This document shows positions 35,215-44,909 of a stretch of DNA of 64,000 bases, one piece after another. A program made the translations under genes and the position numbers. The notes under the pieces were generated by a model, which was not told the DNA's origin, did no database searches, and saw nothing but the letters and a program-made list of their open reading frames with translations. Origin of the DNA: Mucilaginibacter lacusdianchii. Its GTDB lineage: Bacteria > Bacteroidota > Bacteroidia > Sphingobacteriales > Sphingobacteriaceae. The stretch covers positions 1,022,908 to 1,086,907 of the forward strand of contig NZ_WSRW01000003.1 of assembly GCF_009770985.1 (NCBI RefSeq), in the 5' to 3' direction. Position 1 is the first letter of the stretch. Each line of letters opens with the position of its first letter.

Positions 35215-36555
35215 ATGACTAAATCACCAATAGACCATCTGATTAAACCAGTAAGCAAATTTATCCAATTGGAATACACCAGTGGGATTGTGTTATTGGC
35301 TGGCGTTTTGGTGGCTATCCTGTGGGTAAATTCGCCTTTTGCCGAAAGCTATCATCACATTTGGGAAATCAAATTCTCGTTAGGATTTAATAACCAAATG
35401 CTCAGTCACCCTTTGCATTTATGGATAAACGACGGGCTTATGGCCGTTTTCTTTTTTGTTATCGGGCTCGAGCTTAAGCGCGAGTTCCTGGCAGGCGAAC
35501 TCTCTACGGTTAAAAAAGCCGCGCTTCCGATGGTGGCAGCGCTGGGCGGCATGCTGGTACCGGCTGGCATTTACTACCTATGGAATCATGGCAGTGACGC
35601 CTCGCATGGCTGGGGCATTCCCATGGCAACTGATATTGCTTTTGCACTGGCGTTACTATCAATTGCCGGCAAACATATTCCTACATCCGTTAAGGTGTTT
35701 CTTTCAGCCTTGGCGGTGGCTGATGATTTGGGCGCTGTATTGGTGATCGCCTTTTTTTACAGTGCCGATATTAAAGGAGAACCTTTAATGATAGCCGGTA
35801 TATTTCTGGTAGCGCTGATTATAGGCAATGCAATGGGTATTAGGCATTCTGCATTTTACCTGCTTTTAGGCTTCGGCGTGTGGGTAGGTTTTCTGCTATC
35901 GGGCGTACATGCCACCATTGCCGGTGTACTGGTAGCATTTACCATTCCTGCCCGTACACAAGTAGACGAAAACCGATATTCCACCCGCCTGCGCGAACTC
36001 ACATACGAATTTGAGAGAGAAATTCCGGATTGCAGCGTGCTAACCACTCCCAGCCAGCATGAAACAATTGAACGGATTAAAAGGCTTAGCTTAGCAGCGC
36101 AAACCCCGTTGCAAAAAATTGAATATGCGTTGCACCCGTGGGTTGCTTTTTTAATAATGCCGTTGTTTGCGTTGGCCAATTCTGGTGTAGTCATCAGTAG
36201 TAATTTCTTTTCTTCACTGGTTAATCCAGTCAGCATGGGCGTATTTTCCGGTCTGGTAATTGGCAAATTTACCGGCGTTTTACTTTTTACCTGGATCATG
36301 GTCAAAACCGGGCTGGCAGATTTTCCGCACCGGGCAACGTGGCGGCATATCTTTGGTGTTTCGGCACTTGCAGGTATTGGCTTTACCATGTCTTTATTTG
36401 TTTCGGCGCTGGCTTTTAACAACCCCGACATGGTTGAACAGGCCAAGTACGGCATTTTACTGGCTTCTCTGCTTGCCGGCAGCATCGGTACAATTATTTT
36501 AAAAGCATCCTCTAAATCAGATAGTCAGACAAACAACGTCGTTACTCAGGCATAA
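35215..36555 (+). CDS. nhaA: NhaA family Na+/H+ antiporter
   Basis: A 446-residue inner-membrane protein with about 12 helices. It has FFFVIGLELKREFLAGEL (about 79-96), GWGIPMATDIAFALALLS (about 139-156) and the ion-binding double aspartate in ALAVADDLGAVLVIAFFY (Asp near 174-175), equivalent to Asp163-Asp164 of E. coli NhaA. The C-terminal helices carry FGVSALAGIGFTMSLFVS. It exports Na+ (or Li+) in exchange for two protons, controlling Na+ and pH. A longer internal hydrophilic loop (about 250-300) distinguishes it from the E. coli form. The NhaP-type antiporter gene follows after 30 bp. Confidence 0.96.
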   Translation: MTKSPIDHLIKPVSKFIQLEYTSGIVLLAGVLVAILWVNSPFAESYHHIWEIKFSLGFNNQMLSHPLHLWINDGLMAVFFFVIGLELKREFLAGELSTVKKAALPMVAALGGMLVPAGIYYLWNHGSDASHGWGIPMATDIAFALALLSIAGKHIPTSVKVFLSALAVADDLGAVLVIAFFYSADIKGEPLMIAGIFLVALIIGNAMGIRHSAFYLLLGFGVWVGFLLSGVHATIAGVLVAFTIPARTQVDENRYSTRLRELTYEFEREIPDCSVLTTPSQHETIERIKRLSLAAQTPLQKIEYALHPWVAFLIMPLFALANSGVVISSNFFSSLVNPVSMGVFSGLVIGKFTGVLLFTWIMVKTGLADFPHRATWRHIFGVSALAGIGFTMSLFVSALAFNNPDMVEQAKYGILLASLLAGSIGTIILKASSKSDSQTNNVVTQA

Positions 36556-36585
36556 TCCGATATCATTTAATCAACAGCTATAGGA

Positions 36586-37830
36586 ATGGAAATCTATCAT
36601 GTTATATCAGCACTCATTTTTTTGACGATGATATTTGCCTATGTAAATGCCAGGTTTATTAAATGGCCTTCTACAATTGGTATTATGGCGCTCTCGCTCA
36701 TAACATCCATCCTATTAATCATCTTTGGTATGCAGGTGCCCTGGTTAGCCAATGAGGCATCTGAACTTGTGAATGCTATTGACTTCAAAGTTGTGCTACT
36801 GGAGATCATGCTAAGCTTTTTGTTGTTTGCAGGTGCAGTGCATATAGAGTACCGGAAGCTCCGTAAGCAACTGTTGCCTGTTCTGATGCTGGCTACCGTG
36901 GGCACATTGATCTCTACCTTTGCCGTTGGTGCCGTAGCATACTATCTGTTAAACTTGTTTAAATTTGATGCACCCTTCATCCATTGCCTGCTTTTTGGTG
37001 CCTTAATTTCACCAACCGACCCTATTGCTGTGCTGGGCATCCTTAAAAAGGCAGGAATTCCTGAGTCGCTTGAAATGAAGATTGCTGGTGAATCATTATT
37101 TAACGACGGGGTGGCAGTTGTAGTATTTCTAACTATTTTGCAAGTAGCAACCACTGGAACTGAGAATATGACCGCAGGAGATATCGGTATGCTATTTTTG
37201 CGCGAAGCAATTGGAGGTTTAATTTATGGTGGTGTATTGGGCTATGTCGGCTACCTAGCACTTAAGTCGATAGACAATTATAAAGTGGAGGTTCTCATTA
37301 CACTGGTAGTAGTTATGTGCGGGTATGCACTGGCTGACGCCATTCATGTGTCGGCTCCGCTAGCTATGGTAGTAACGGGTATATTAATTGGCAATAAAGG
37401 ACGTGAATTTGCAATGTCTGAAGAAACACGCGATTATTTGGGTAAATTCTGGAACTTACTTGATGAGATACTTAATGCCATGCTTTTTATGCTACTTGGC
37501 TTAGAAATGCTTGTCATTCAAGTAAGCGCAACGATGGTACTAATAGGTGTCATGCTTATTGTTCTTGTATTGATTTCGAGGTTCGTTTCCGTTTTTTTAC
37601 CCATTCAGATATTACGTAAAAAAATAGATCTGGAAAATAACGCCGTTACCATTCTCACCTGGGGCGGCTTGCGGGGCGGTATCTCTGTTGCACTTGCCCT
37701 TTCCTTACCAACAAGCCTGCATCGTAACGAATGGGTGCTGATTACTTATATCATTGTCGTTTTTTCCATTATCGTACAGGGATTGACCATCGGTAATCTG
37801 GCTAAAAAACTTTTGCATGGCAAAAGGTAA
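36586..37830 (+). CDS. NhaP/NHE-type (CPA1) cation/proton antiporter
   Basis: A 414-residue inner-membrane protein with about 12 helices. Diagnostic segments are ALISPTDPIAVLGILKKAG (about 140-158), with the TDP motif, and GESLFNDGVAVVVF (about 168-181), with the ND/FND ion-binding Asp of CPA1 antiporters. WGGLRGGISVALALSLP near 363-379 is the conserved C-terminal helix. It exchanges Na+ or K+ for protons. It begins 30 bp after nhaA on the same strand, so the two antiporters are probably one operon. Confidence 0.94.
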   Translation: MEIYHVISALIFLTMIFAYVNARFIKWPSTIGIMALSLITSILLIIFGMQVPWLANEASELVNAIDFKVVLLEIMLSFLLFAGAVHIEYRKLRKQLLPVLMLATVGTLISTFAVGAVAYYLLNLFKFDAPFIHCLLFGALISPTDPIAVLGILKKAGIPESLEMKIAGESLFNDGVAVVVFLTILQVATTGTENMTAGDIGMLFLREAIGGLIYGGVLGYVGYLALKSIDNYKVEVLITLVVVMCGYALADAIHVSAPLAMVVTGILIGNKGREFAMSEETRDYLGKFWNLLDEILNAMLFMLLGLEMLVIQVSATMVLIGVMLIVLVLISRFVSVFLPIQILRKKIDLENNAVTILTWGGLRGGISVALALSLPTSLHRNEWVLITYIIVVFSIIVQGLTIGNLAKKLLHGKR

Positions 37831-37902
37831 ATCAAGATTGTGAGCATATTTAGCAACCCTGAATACTAAAAGCATCAACCAGTTCAATGAATGTTAACGT
37901 CA

Positions 37903-39231
37903 CTATTCTGTTATCAGCCGGACGGCCCCCGACTTGTATCTTACCCTAAGCCATAATTCTAGCTTTTGCCGGTCAACTTTTCTAAGCGGCGACGAAAAAC
38001 GGGCTACCGCGATGTGAACAGTGTCTGCCTTTAACGTATCCTGCTTACTATAGGCTATCATGCGGCTTGTACCAAATGACCGGAGTGCAGGATACAATAT
38101 TTTGAGTTCAGCCAGAACAGTGGTATCACTTGTAGCTGTGTTTTCGGATTTTTGCGTAACCGTATCGGCAGCCCCCTGGCTGAACACATCTTCCAGGATG
38201 CTCGCTTTAATTTGGGACAAGTCTATCTGTTGCTTTGCATTTAATCCCTGCCGAATTTTTAGCTTAACGCCCTGCAGGTTATAATTGTTCAAATGTCGAG
38301 TTAAAGTATCGGTGGCCGCTTTGTCAAGTTCTTCACCCAATAATAACACATCTATTGTTTTTTTATTTCTGCTGTAATTATACGAACGAGAAACAACTTG
38401 GGTATTTACAAATCGGAATTGTTCATCGATGAATTTTTTTGCATTAGTCTCAAATATACTTTTGTCTACGATGCGGTAAGCCATGACAATGCTTGGCAAG
38501 ATGGTAACAATTACAATGATAACAATATAACGTGCTACCTTCCGTTCTGTTCGGCTATCTTCGAAATGCAGCCTGGCCATGCCCAGATAACGTGCCATCA
38601 GGAAAGTGGCAATTGCGATAAATACACTGTTGATAAAATATAAATAAATTGCACCTAAAAAATAATACCAATTACCCGTCGCTATTCCGAAACCTGCCGT
38701 GCACAAGGGGGGCATCAGCGCTGTAGCAATGGCTACGCCGGGAACTACATTGCTTTTCTCCTTGCGGGAGGCAGCTACCATACCTGCTAAGCCACCAAAA
38801 AAAGCAATGAACACGTCCCATATAGATGGTGAGGTGCGTGCCAATAATTCTGACTGAGCCTCATGCAAGGGAGATATGGTAAAATACAAGGTAGAAGTCA
38901 GTATACTGATCACTGTGGCCACCAAAAGGTTTTTACCACCTTTTTTTACCAGTGCCAAATTGTTGGTGCCAATACCCAATCCAATGCCCATAACCGGCCC
39001 CATAATTGGTGAGATTAACATGGCACCAATTATAACGGCCGTCGAGTTTACATTAAGTCCTATTGAAGCAATAAAAATGGCAAAGATGAGCGCCCAGAGG
39101 TTAACGCCTTTGAAGTCAACATTTTTTCGGATGGCATCTACGATCACAGCTTCATCTGCTTTATCCTCGTGCAGGTTAAAACGATGCGATAAAAAATCCT
39201 TGATGCTTTGCAGTACAGTATTCATAAGCAA
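37903..39231 (-). CDS. DUF389/TIGR00341 family membrane protein
   Basis: A 442-residue protein. Residues 40-230 hold about six membrane helices with the DUF389 signature: NSTAVIIGAMLISPIMGPVMGIGLGI, FFGGLAGMVAASRKEKSNVVPGVAIATALMPPLC, and FINSVFIAIATFLMARYLG. The family is a putative transporter or channel of unknown substrate. The last 200 residues, after a further helix near 240-260, are probably periplasmic and not conserved in the family core. The start may be Met1 or Met3. A DUF3185-like small protein lies 71 bp upstream on the same strand and is probably co-transcribed. It converges on the NhaP-type gene. Confidence 0.9.
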   Translation of the reverse strand: MLMNTVLQSIKDFLSHRFNLHEDKADEAVIVDAIRKNVDFKGVNLWALIFAIFIASIGLNVNSTAVIIGAMLISPIMGPVMGIGLGIGTNNLALVKKGGKNLLVATVISILTSTLYFTISPLHEAQSELLARTSPSIWDVFIAFFGGLAGMVAASRKEKSNVVPGVAIATALMPPLCTAGFGIATGNWYYFLGAIYLYFINSVFIAIATFLMARYLGMARLHFEDSRTERKVARYIVIIVIVTILPSIVMAYRIVDKSIFETNAKKFIDEQFRFVNTQVVSRSYNYSRNKKTIDVLLLGEELDKAATDTLTRHLNNYNLQGVKLKIRQGLNAKQQIDLSQIKASILEDVFSQGAADTVTQKSENTATSDTTVLAELKILYPALRSFGTSRMIAYSKQDTLKADTVHIAVARFSSPLRKVDRQKLELWLRVRYKSGAVRLITE

Positions 39232-39302
39232 ATTTGAGGTCTGCTAATGCTGGCAACATACGGGTTTGTGTTAGCGCAGGCAGACGAATGAGCGGCAAAA
39301 TT

Positions 39303-39515
39303 TTAGGTACGCTTGGCGGTAGCCACTAACACTACACCTCCCAGCAATAAGATTCCTCCTGCATAAGGTGGCCAGTTGACTGATTTCTCCTTATCGGCAG
39401 ATACCTGTATTGGACCCGCGTCTATGATCTTCTCTTTTTTAGTATAAGTAAATCCGGTCCAGATAAGCATAATGGCACCTACTACAATGAGTACCAATCC
39501 GACTATTCTTTGCAT
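39303..39515 (-). CDS. DUF3185-like small membrane protein
   Basis: A 70-residue protein with two membrane helices (about 3-23 and 49-66) separated by a short polar loop rich in Lys and Asp/Glu. The start (MQRIVGLVLIVVGAIMLIWTG) and the closing GGILLLGGVVLVATAKR fit DUF3185-type proteins, often near respiratory or stress genes. Function unknown. It lies 71 bp upstream of the DUF389 gene on the same strand. Confidence 0.75.
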   Translation of the reverse strand: MQRIVGLVLIVVGAIMLIWTGFTYTKKEKIIDAGPIQVSADKEKSVNWPPYAGGILLLGGVVLVATAKRT

Positions 39516-39800
39516 AGTATTATTCAGCTAATATCTATACTTAAACAATAAATCAACAATAAGTTTTTAAATGGAATTTTGAATTAAATTAGATTTTGAT
39601 ACATCAAAGAAACGAACGTTGTGCTGAAGACACTTATATATACTATCAATCTTAATAACATTTTACCTTAAATACGTTGTGATTTTAACTGGATTTTTAA
39701 CACTGCTTTCTACCGCTGACAAGATTATAAAACCAAATCTATCTGTAATGCTTATTACTTGTAATCTATTTAATGAAACAGTTACCAATAATTAAAAATC

Positions 39801-40388
39801 ATGGACGAGCATATGGAAAAACAAACAAATTCGACAAGTAATCAAAGCAGCACTAAAAATGATCGGCTAACGAATAGCAATAAAAGAGCTTTGTTGATTT
39901 TGACCGTTGTTGCCCTTGTATTACTGGCAGGCATTTGGATATGGAAGTCGGTTGAAGTAAGTCACGCTAAAAAGCAGGCAGAAACAGAAAAACAGGCCAT
40001 TCGGCAAGAAGCCAAAGGTAATTTGTTGCAGGCCCATGAAGCGCACCTTAAATTGTTGGCCAAGCCTATGGTGTGGGCATTAAGAACAGAAATGATGCAA
40101 GGCAATATGGGACAGGTAAATCTTTACCTAAGTGATTTGGTAAAAGAAAAGAATATTCAACGGGTAGTTATTGCAGATACCAAGGGCACTATCATTGCTT
40201 CAACCAATAAAAAAGATGAGGGGCAGCCTTTTACGAGTATCGCCGCAGGCAGCATCCAGAATAATGACAATGCCACTGTACAGCAAGCCGGAGACAGCGT
40301 TTTGATGTTAACCAGTCCGGTAATGGGGTTTAATAATCGGCTGGGAACACTCTTAATTAAGTACAATGTACCCAAGACAACGTTTTAA
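39801..40388 (+). CDS. orphan single-pass periplasmic sensor-like protein
   Basis: A 195-residue protein: a polar Ser/Thr/Asn/Lys-rich N-terminus, one membrane helix (about 30-48), a coiled-coil stretch rich in Ala/Gln/Lys (about 52-80), then a periplasmic domain. That domain has a strand pattern (IQRVVIADTKGTIIASTNKKDEG and DSVLMLTSPVMGF) like single Cache/PDC sensor domains that normally precede kinases or chemoreceptors. No signalling domain follows. It may act with a partner protein or as a stand-alone regulator. The domain assignment is tentative. Confidence 0.75.
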   Translation: MDEHMEKQTNSTSNQSSTKNDRLTNSNKRALLILTVVALVLLAGIWIWKSVEVSHAKKQAETEKQAIRQEAKGNLLQAHEAHLKLLAKPMVWALRTEMMQGNMGQVNLYLSDLVKEKNIQRVVIADTKGTIIASTNKKDEGQPFTSIAAGSIQNNDNATVQQAGDSVLMLTSPVMGFNNRLGTLLIKYNVPKTTF

Positions 40389-40462
40389 ACAATTAAAGCA
40401 GTCCGCACATCTAGCACTAACTGTTGATCTGGCTTGTTTAGCCAATCAAAACAGCATTTATA

Positions 40463-41221
40463 TCAGCCTTCAGAAAGCTTAGACAAAACAAAAGCGGTTA
40501 AAAAGCCGACAACGGTAACAACGCCAATGATGTTGTGGCCTTTTTCAAAAGCCTCTGGTATCATGGTGTCCGAAAGCATCGTCAGGATAGCGCCTGCGGC
40601 AACGGCTATAGTTGCCGCAGTAATAGCAGGCGAGAGATGACTAAAAACAGAATAACCGGCAACGGAAGCCAGGCCGGTCAGGAGCGCAATGGCTCCCCAA
40701 ATTCCAAAGACGAAGAGCTTGGAACGGCCTGCGTTTCGCATACCCGAGGAACTGGATAAACCTTCGGGAATATTGGAAACGAAGATGGCAATAACGGTGG
40801 CTACGCTTACAGCTCCACCCTGAATCATACTGATACCAATAGCAATTGCCTCGGGTATTCCGTCAAGCAAAGCACCCAAGGCTATAGCGAGGCCGCTTCC
40901 TCCCTGGTCACTTTCTGATGGTTGCTGACCTTCTGAGCGTTTGCGGTGCCTGGCACCATACAGGGATAACACGTAATTAGCACCTGCATATATCAAGGCG
41001 CCAGCCAAAAAGCCTGCCGCCGTTGCTGTAAAACCACCCTGGTGATATGCTTCGTCCATCAATTCAAATGACAAAGCAGAGATTAATACGCCAGCGCCGA
41101 AGCCCATAATAATTGCTACAGCTTTTTGCGATATTTTTAAAAAGTAGCCCGCCAGCGCACCAACGATAAGGGCCGAGCCTGATATCAATCCCCACATACC
41201 AGCAATCATCCATTTTTCCAT
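40463..41221 (-). CDS. ZIP family divalent metal transporter
   Basis: A 252-residue inner-membrane protein with about eight helices. The ZIP metal-binding motifs are ALLDGIPEAIAIGISM (about 118-133) and FVSNIPEGLSSSSGM (about 148-162), matching helices 4 and 5; a His/Glu-poor loop near 93-108 lies between helices 3 and 4. IPEAFEKGHN near the C-terminus is a further typical feature. ZIP proteins import Zn2+, Fe2+ or Mn2+; bacterial members often take up zinc or iron. It stands alone next to a decayed TDT transporter gene on the same strand. Confidence 0.93.
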   Translation of the reverse strand: MEKWMIAGMWGLISGSALIVGALAGYFLKISQKAVAIIMGFGAGVLISALSFELMDEAYHQGGFTATAAGFLAGALIYAGANYVLSLYGARHRKRSEGQQPSESDQGGSGLAIALGALLDGIPEAIAIGISMIQGGAVSVATVIAIFVSNIPEGLSSSSGMRNAGRSKLFVFGIWGAIALLTGLASVAGYSVFSHLSPAITAATIAVAAGAILTMLSDTMIPEAFEKGHNIIGVVTVVGFLTAFVLSKLSEG

Positions 41222-41363
41222 AGATTTAGCAACATCTGCTATCGCAAATAAGTTTAAAGGAAGTTTCCTAACGATGTGAAGTTTTTTAAAACCAGTTATT
41301 TATAATAGTCATCGGTAACTATTTAAAAAACTGGCTTGATTTGCTGTTGCCCATAAATGCCGT

Positions 41364-42391
41364 TCATGTTAGCCAACTTTTTACCATATAAATAAATGTG
41401 GTAGCCCAAGCTAGCAAGCGACATAAATAAATACTTGGGGAACCGTTTCTAAAAACGGAACCTGCAAAGCATTTGACAATTTAAAAGTACATACCGTATA
41501 CATACCCAGCGTAAATATTGTGTCCCAATTGGCCGGCTGATATTTGAAGGGAATTTTTTTGATAAAATGGCGCCAGATTTCTAACATCACCAACAACGGT
41601 ATCCACCAGCTTGCCACAATCCATGCCAGCAAGCTCAAGGTGTTAAGCGGTGCAACCCAGTCGGTTTAAATGCCAGCTTTATTTATCGACTGAATAAGTA
41701 CCGCGCCGGATAGTGCAGTGATGGCTGCACCGCCCATCAGTACCCAATAAGGCGGGGTAAACTCTTGCGGTTTCATCGGATCAAACGTCATCCGGAAAAA
41801 AATGATGGCAACTAGCATCAAGTAAAAGAACAGGCCTAGTAAATAAGCAGCCAGGGTAAAAAAGATGGTAACGTTAGCCGGGAGAGCTATATAAGCAGAT
41901 AACTGGCTACCTAAAATAACAAGCGACTGCGTAGAAACCACCAGTAACAGCCACCCGCCGTTCAACCCGCTTTCCAGGTCGGGTTTATAAGCTTGCGTTA
42001 TTCTGATTAACAAGAATGCATATACAAAGAACAACCAAGCTGCAAATGCAACAAGCCATAAAATGATAGCAGGTGTTGTATATACTTTTCCAACCAGGCA
42101 ATACTGTACGCCTAACATACCCGAACCGGCAACAAACGTAAGGAAAGTTGGCCCCTAGCTGCTGTCGGAAAGGTTAGCCATTAAAGTTTGCGGAAACAGT
42201 ACCATCCGGGCCGTAAACAACACCAGCAACACCCCATAATTAAGGTTATTCAGATAAAATAAGAAGCCGGACAGCCACCCGAAACCCAGCAGCTGGCAGG
42301 CAATAGACACAATACCTGTAGCCATTACCAAGGCGAAATATACCGGTTGTAATTGTTTTACCTGCTTATTGAATACCTTAATTGTTGACAT
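41364..42391 (-). pseudogene. TDT (tellurite resistance/C4-dicarboxylate, TehA-like) transporter, disrupted
   Basis: One long reading frame from the ATG at 42391 encodes a TDT-type membrane protein: YFALVMATGIVSIACQLLG near the start, NGGWLLLVVSTQS, EFTPPYWVLMGGAAITALSGA and ASWWIPLLVMLEIWRHF later. It is interrupted by an in-frame TAG at 42155-42157 (between ANLSDSS and GPTFLTFVAGSG) and an in-frame TAA at 41666-41668 (between INKAGI and TDWVAPL). Near the 3' end one T seems lost: reading on in the next frame restores LLAWATTFIYMVKSW and ends at the TGA at 41364. Three lesions argue for true decay rather than one sequencing error. It lies divergent from the molybdoenzyme gene. Confidence 0.85.
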
Positions 42392-42529
42392 TGTAGGATC
42401 GCTTAATTGATGGATAGTATTGATTTTAATTAAATTAACCTACAATTAAAACACATGTTTCGGTATACGGTATATAGATTAGTAGTAGCATTACCCAACA
42501 AGCTTTTCCAGCAATATCAAAGCATCAAC

Positions 42530-44908
42530 ATGAAACAAACACGAGACAGCATTGCAGACATTTGGGGCGAACGTACACCCTATTACAACGAACAATGGCC
42601 CGAGCGATTAGATGAGCGCGTAACTGAAGAACCGGACCATTGGGTGCAGGCCGCCTGCGTGCTTTGCTCTACCGGATGTGGTATGGATATAGGCGTAAAG
42701 GATGGAAAGATAGTAGGCGTACGTGGTCGCGGAGTTGATGCCGTAAATCGTGGCCGACTTGGTCCTAAAGGATTGCACGGATGGATTGCCAACCACAGCC
42801 CCGACCGCCTGACTAAACCAATGATCAGGCGCGGTGGACAGTTGCAGGAAGCTAGCTGGGACGAGGCCATGGATTTGATTGTTCAAAAGTCTAAAGAAAT
42901 AATTGATAAGCATACCAGCTTGGGTATAGGCTTCTACACCTCAGGCCAGTTGTTTCTGGAAGAATATTATACCTTGGGTATCATTGGTAAAGCCGGGCTG
43001 GGTACGCCGCACATGGATGGCAACACCCGTTTGTGCACGGCAACCTCGGCAGCGGCACTTAAAGTAACTTTCGGATCCGACGGGCAGCCCGGTTCTTATA
43101 CCGATTTGGACTCTGCAGAAGTAATTATGCATGTGGGCCATAACACGGCTTCGCAGCACACCGTGTTGTGGATGCGCATATTGGACCGCCTGGAAGGCCC
43201 CAACCCACCGAAGCTTATTGTGATCGATCCGCGCGAAACTTATACCGCCAAAAAGGCAACCGTGCATCTGGCACCACGCGTGGGAACCAATATACCTGTA
43301 CTTAATGGTTTGTTGAATATTATCATTAAAGAAGGGCTTATAGACCATAATTACATCAATGCGCATACCGTAGGCTTTGAAGAATTGAAAGCCATTGTAA
43401 GTAAATGGAACCCGAGGCTTGTGGAAGAAGTTTCGGGCGTACCTGCCCACAAACTGCGTGAGGCGGCTCTTTTGCTGGGCAGTACTAAAACGCTGGTATC
43501 TACCGCCCTGCAAGGGGTTTACCAATCTATGCAGGCCACAGCCAGCGCAGTGCAGGTCAATAATATTCATTTGATCAGGGGTTTGATTGGCAAGCCAGGC
43601 TGCGGCATTTATCAAATGAACGGACAGCCCACCGCCCAAAATACACGTGAAACCGGAGCCGATGGTGATTTACCAGGATTTAGAAACTGGGGTAACAAAG
43701 AGCATATTAATGAGCTGGCTAAATTATGGAACGTGGAGCCAGACACCATTCCGCATTGGGCGCCCCCAACGCATGCCATGCAAATTATGCGCTTTTGCGA
43801 AACAGGCGCCATTAAAATGCTTTGGATAAGTGCTACTAATCCGGCCGTATCCATGCCTAATTTAGGCCGCATGCGCAAGCTGCTGGCTAAAGAAGATTTA
43901 TTTGTAGTGGTACAAGACGCTTTCAAGACCGAAACAACCCAACTGGCTGATGTAGTACTGCCGGCAGCTATTTGGGGAGAAAAAACCGGCTGCACCACCA
44001 ATGTGGACAGAACTGTTCACATTTGCCATAAAGCCATCGAGCCACCAGGCGAGGCCAGAGCCGACCTGGATATCTTTATCGATTACGCCCGCCGTATGGA
44101 TTTGAAAGACAAGGATGGTAACCCGCTCATCAAGTGGAACACTCCCGAAGAAGCATTCGAGGCTTGGAAAGAATGTACACGTGGACGCCCTTGCGATTAT
44201 ACAGGCATGAGCTACGCCAAACTGAGCGAAGGCAGCGGCATACAATGGCCCTGTAATGAAAAGTATCCGAACGGCACCCCTCATTTGTATACCGATGGTG
44301 TATTTGCCACTGCCGCCGATTATTGCGAAAGTTATGGCCATGATTTGGAAACCGGCGCCGCACAAACGCCCGACGAATACAAGCTTATTGACCCCAAAGG
44401 TAAGGCCTTTTTGAAAAGCGTGGATTACCAGCCGCCACACGAAGAGCCGGATGAGGAGTATCCGCTATGGCTTACTACCGGCCGTTTGGTTTACCACTTC
44501 CATACGCGTACCAAAACAGGCAGAGCTAAAGAATTGCAGAATGCCGCGCCCGATTCTTATGTGCAGCTATCGGCCGAAGATGCGGCGAAATACGATATTG
44601 AAGATGGCGATATGGTCGAAATCAGTTCGCGCCGTGGTACCGTTTTCCAACCAGCTATGGTGGGCCTTATTGAACCGGGTTTGATATTTATACCCTTCCA
44701 TTACGGGTATTGGGACAATGATAACCGCAGCCGCGCTGCAAATGAGCTTACGCTCACCGAATGGGACCCAGTGAGCAAGCAGCCACATTTTAAATACGCA
44801 GCGGTTCGTATCCGCAAGGCGGCCGATAATACAAACGACGGTCCGTCGGCAGCATTGGCACATATGGAAGCCGTGATTGATCACAACTTTAAAATGGAGG
44901 GCGCCTAA
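42530..44908 (+). CDS. molybdopterin oxidoreductase (nitrate reductase/formate dehydrogenase-like catalytic subunit)
   Basis: The frame opens at 42455, but the conserved N-terminus begins at the ATG at 42530, giving 792 residues. The Fe-S domain has CVLCSTGCGMDIGV (Cys43, 46, 50), but the fourth Cys expected in the R-L-C-x-K-G motif is replaced: NRGRLGPKG (Gly78). The Mo ligand is probably Cys169 in NTRLCTATSA. Further DMSO-reductase-family motifs are PRETYTAKKA, QMNGQPTAQNTRE, LWISATNPAVSMP, VVLPAAIWGEKTGC, and the C-terminal LTTGRLVYHFHTRT. No twin-arginine signal is seen, so it is probably cytoplasmic. The substrate is not determined. A small helical protein gene follows after one base. 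Confidence 0.9.
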   Translation: MKQTRDSIADIWGERTPYYNEQWPERLDERVTEEPDHWVQAACVLCSTGCGMDIGVKDGKIVGVRGRGVDAVNRGRLGPKGLHGWIANHSPDRLTKPMIRRGGQLQEASWDEAMDLIVQKSKEIIDKHTSLGIGFYTSGQLFLEEYYTLGIIGKAGLGTPHMDGNTRLCTATSAAALKVTFGSDGQPGSYTDLDSAEVIMHVGHNTASQHTVLWMRILDRLEGPNPPKLIVIDPRETYTAKKATVHLAPRVGTNIPVLNGLLNIIIKEGLIDHNYINAHTVGFEELKAIVSKWNPRLVEEVSGVPAHKLREAALLLGSTKTLVSTALQGVYQSMQATASAVQVNNIHLIRGLIGKPGCGIYQMNGQPTAQNTRETGADGDLPGFRNWGNKEHINELAKLWNVEPDTIPHWAPPTHAMQIMRFCETGAIKMLWISATNPAVSMPNLGRMRKLLAKEDLFVVVQDAFKTETTQLADVVLPAAIWGEKTGCTTNVDRTVHICHKAIEPPGEARADLDIFIDYARRMDLKDKDGNPLIKWNTPEEAFEAWKECTRGRPCDYTGMSYAKLSEGSGIQWPCNEKYPNGTPHLYTDGVFATAADYCESYGHDLETGAAQTPDEYKLIDPKGKAFLKSVDYQPPHEEPDEEYPLWLTTGRLVYHFHTRTKTGRAKELQNAAPDSYVQLSAEDAAKYDIEDGDMVEISSRRGTVFQPAMVGLIEPGLIFIPFHYGYWDNDNRSRAANELTLTEWDPVSKQPHFKYAAVRIRKAADNTNDGPSAALAHMEAVIDHNFKMEGA

Positions 44909-44909
44909 A

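Noticed and set aside
42455..42529. 25-codon N-terminal extension of the molybdoenzyme frame
   Set aside because: It is not part of the conserved protein, and the ATG at 42530 begins the family-like sequence.
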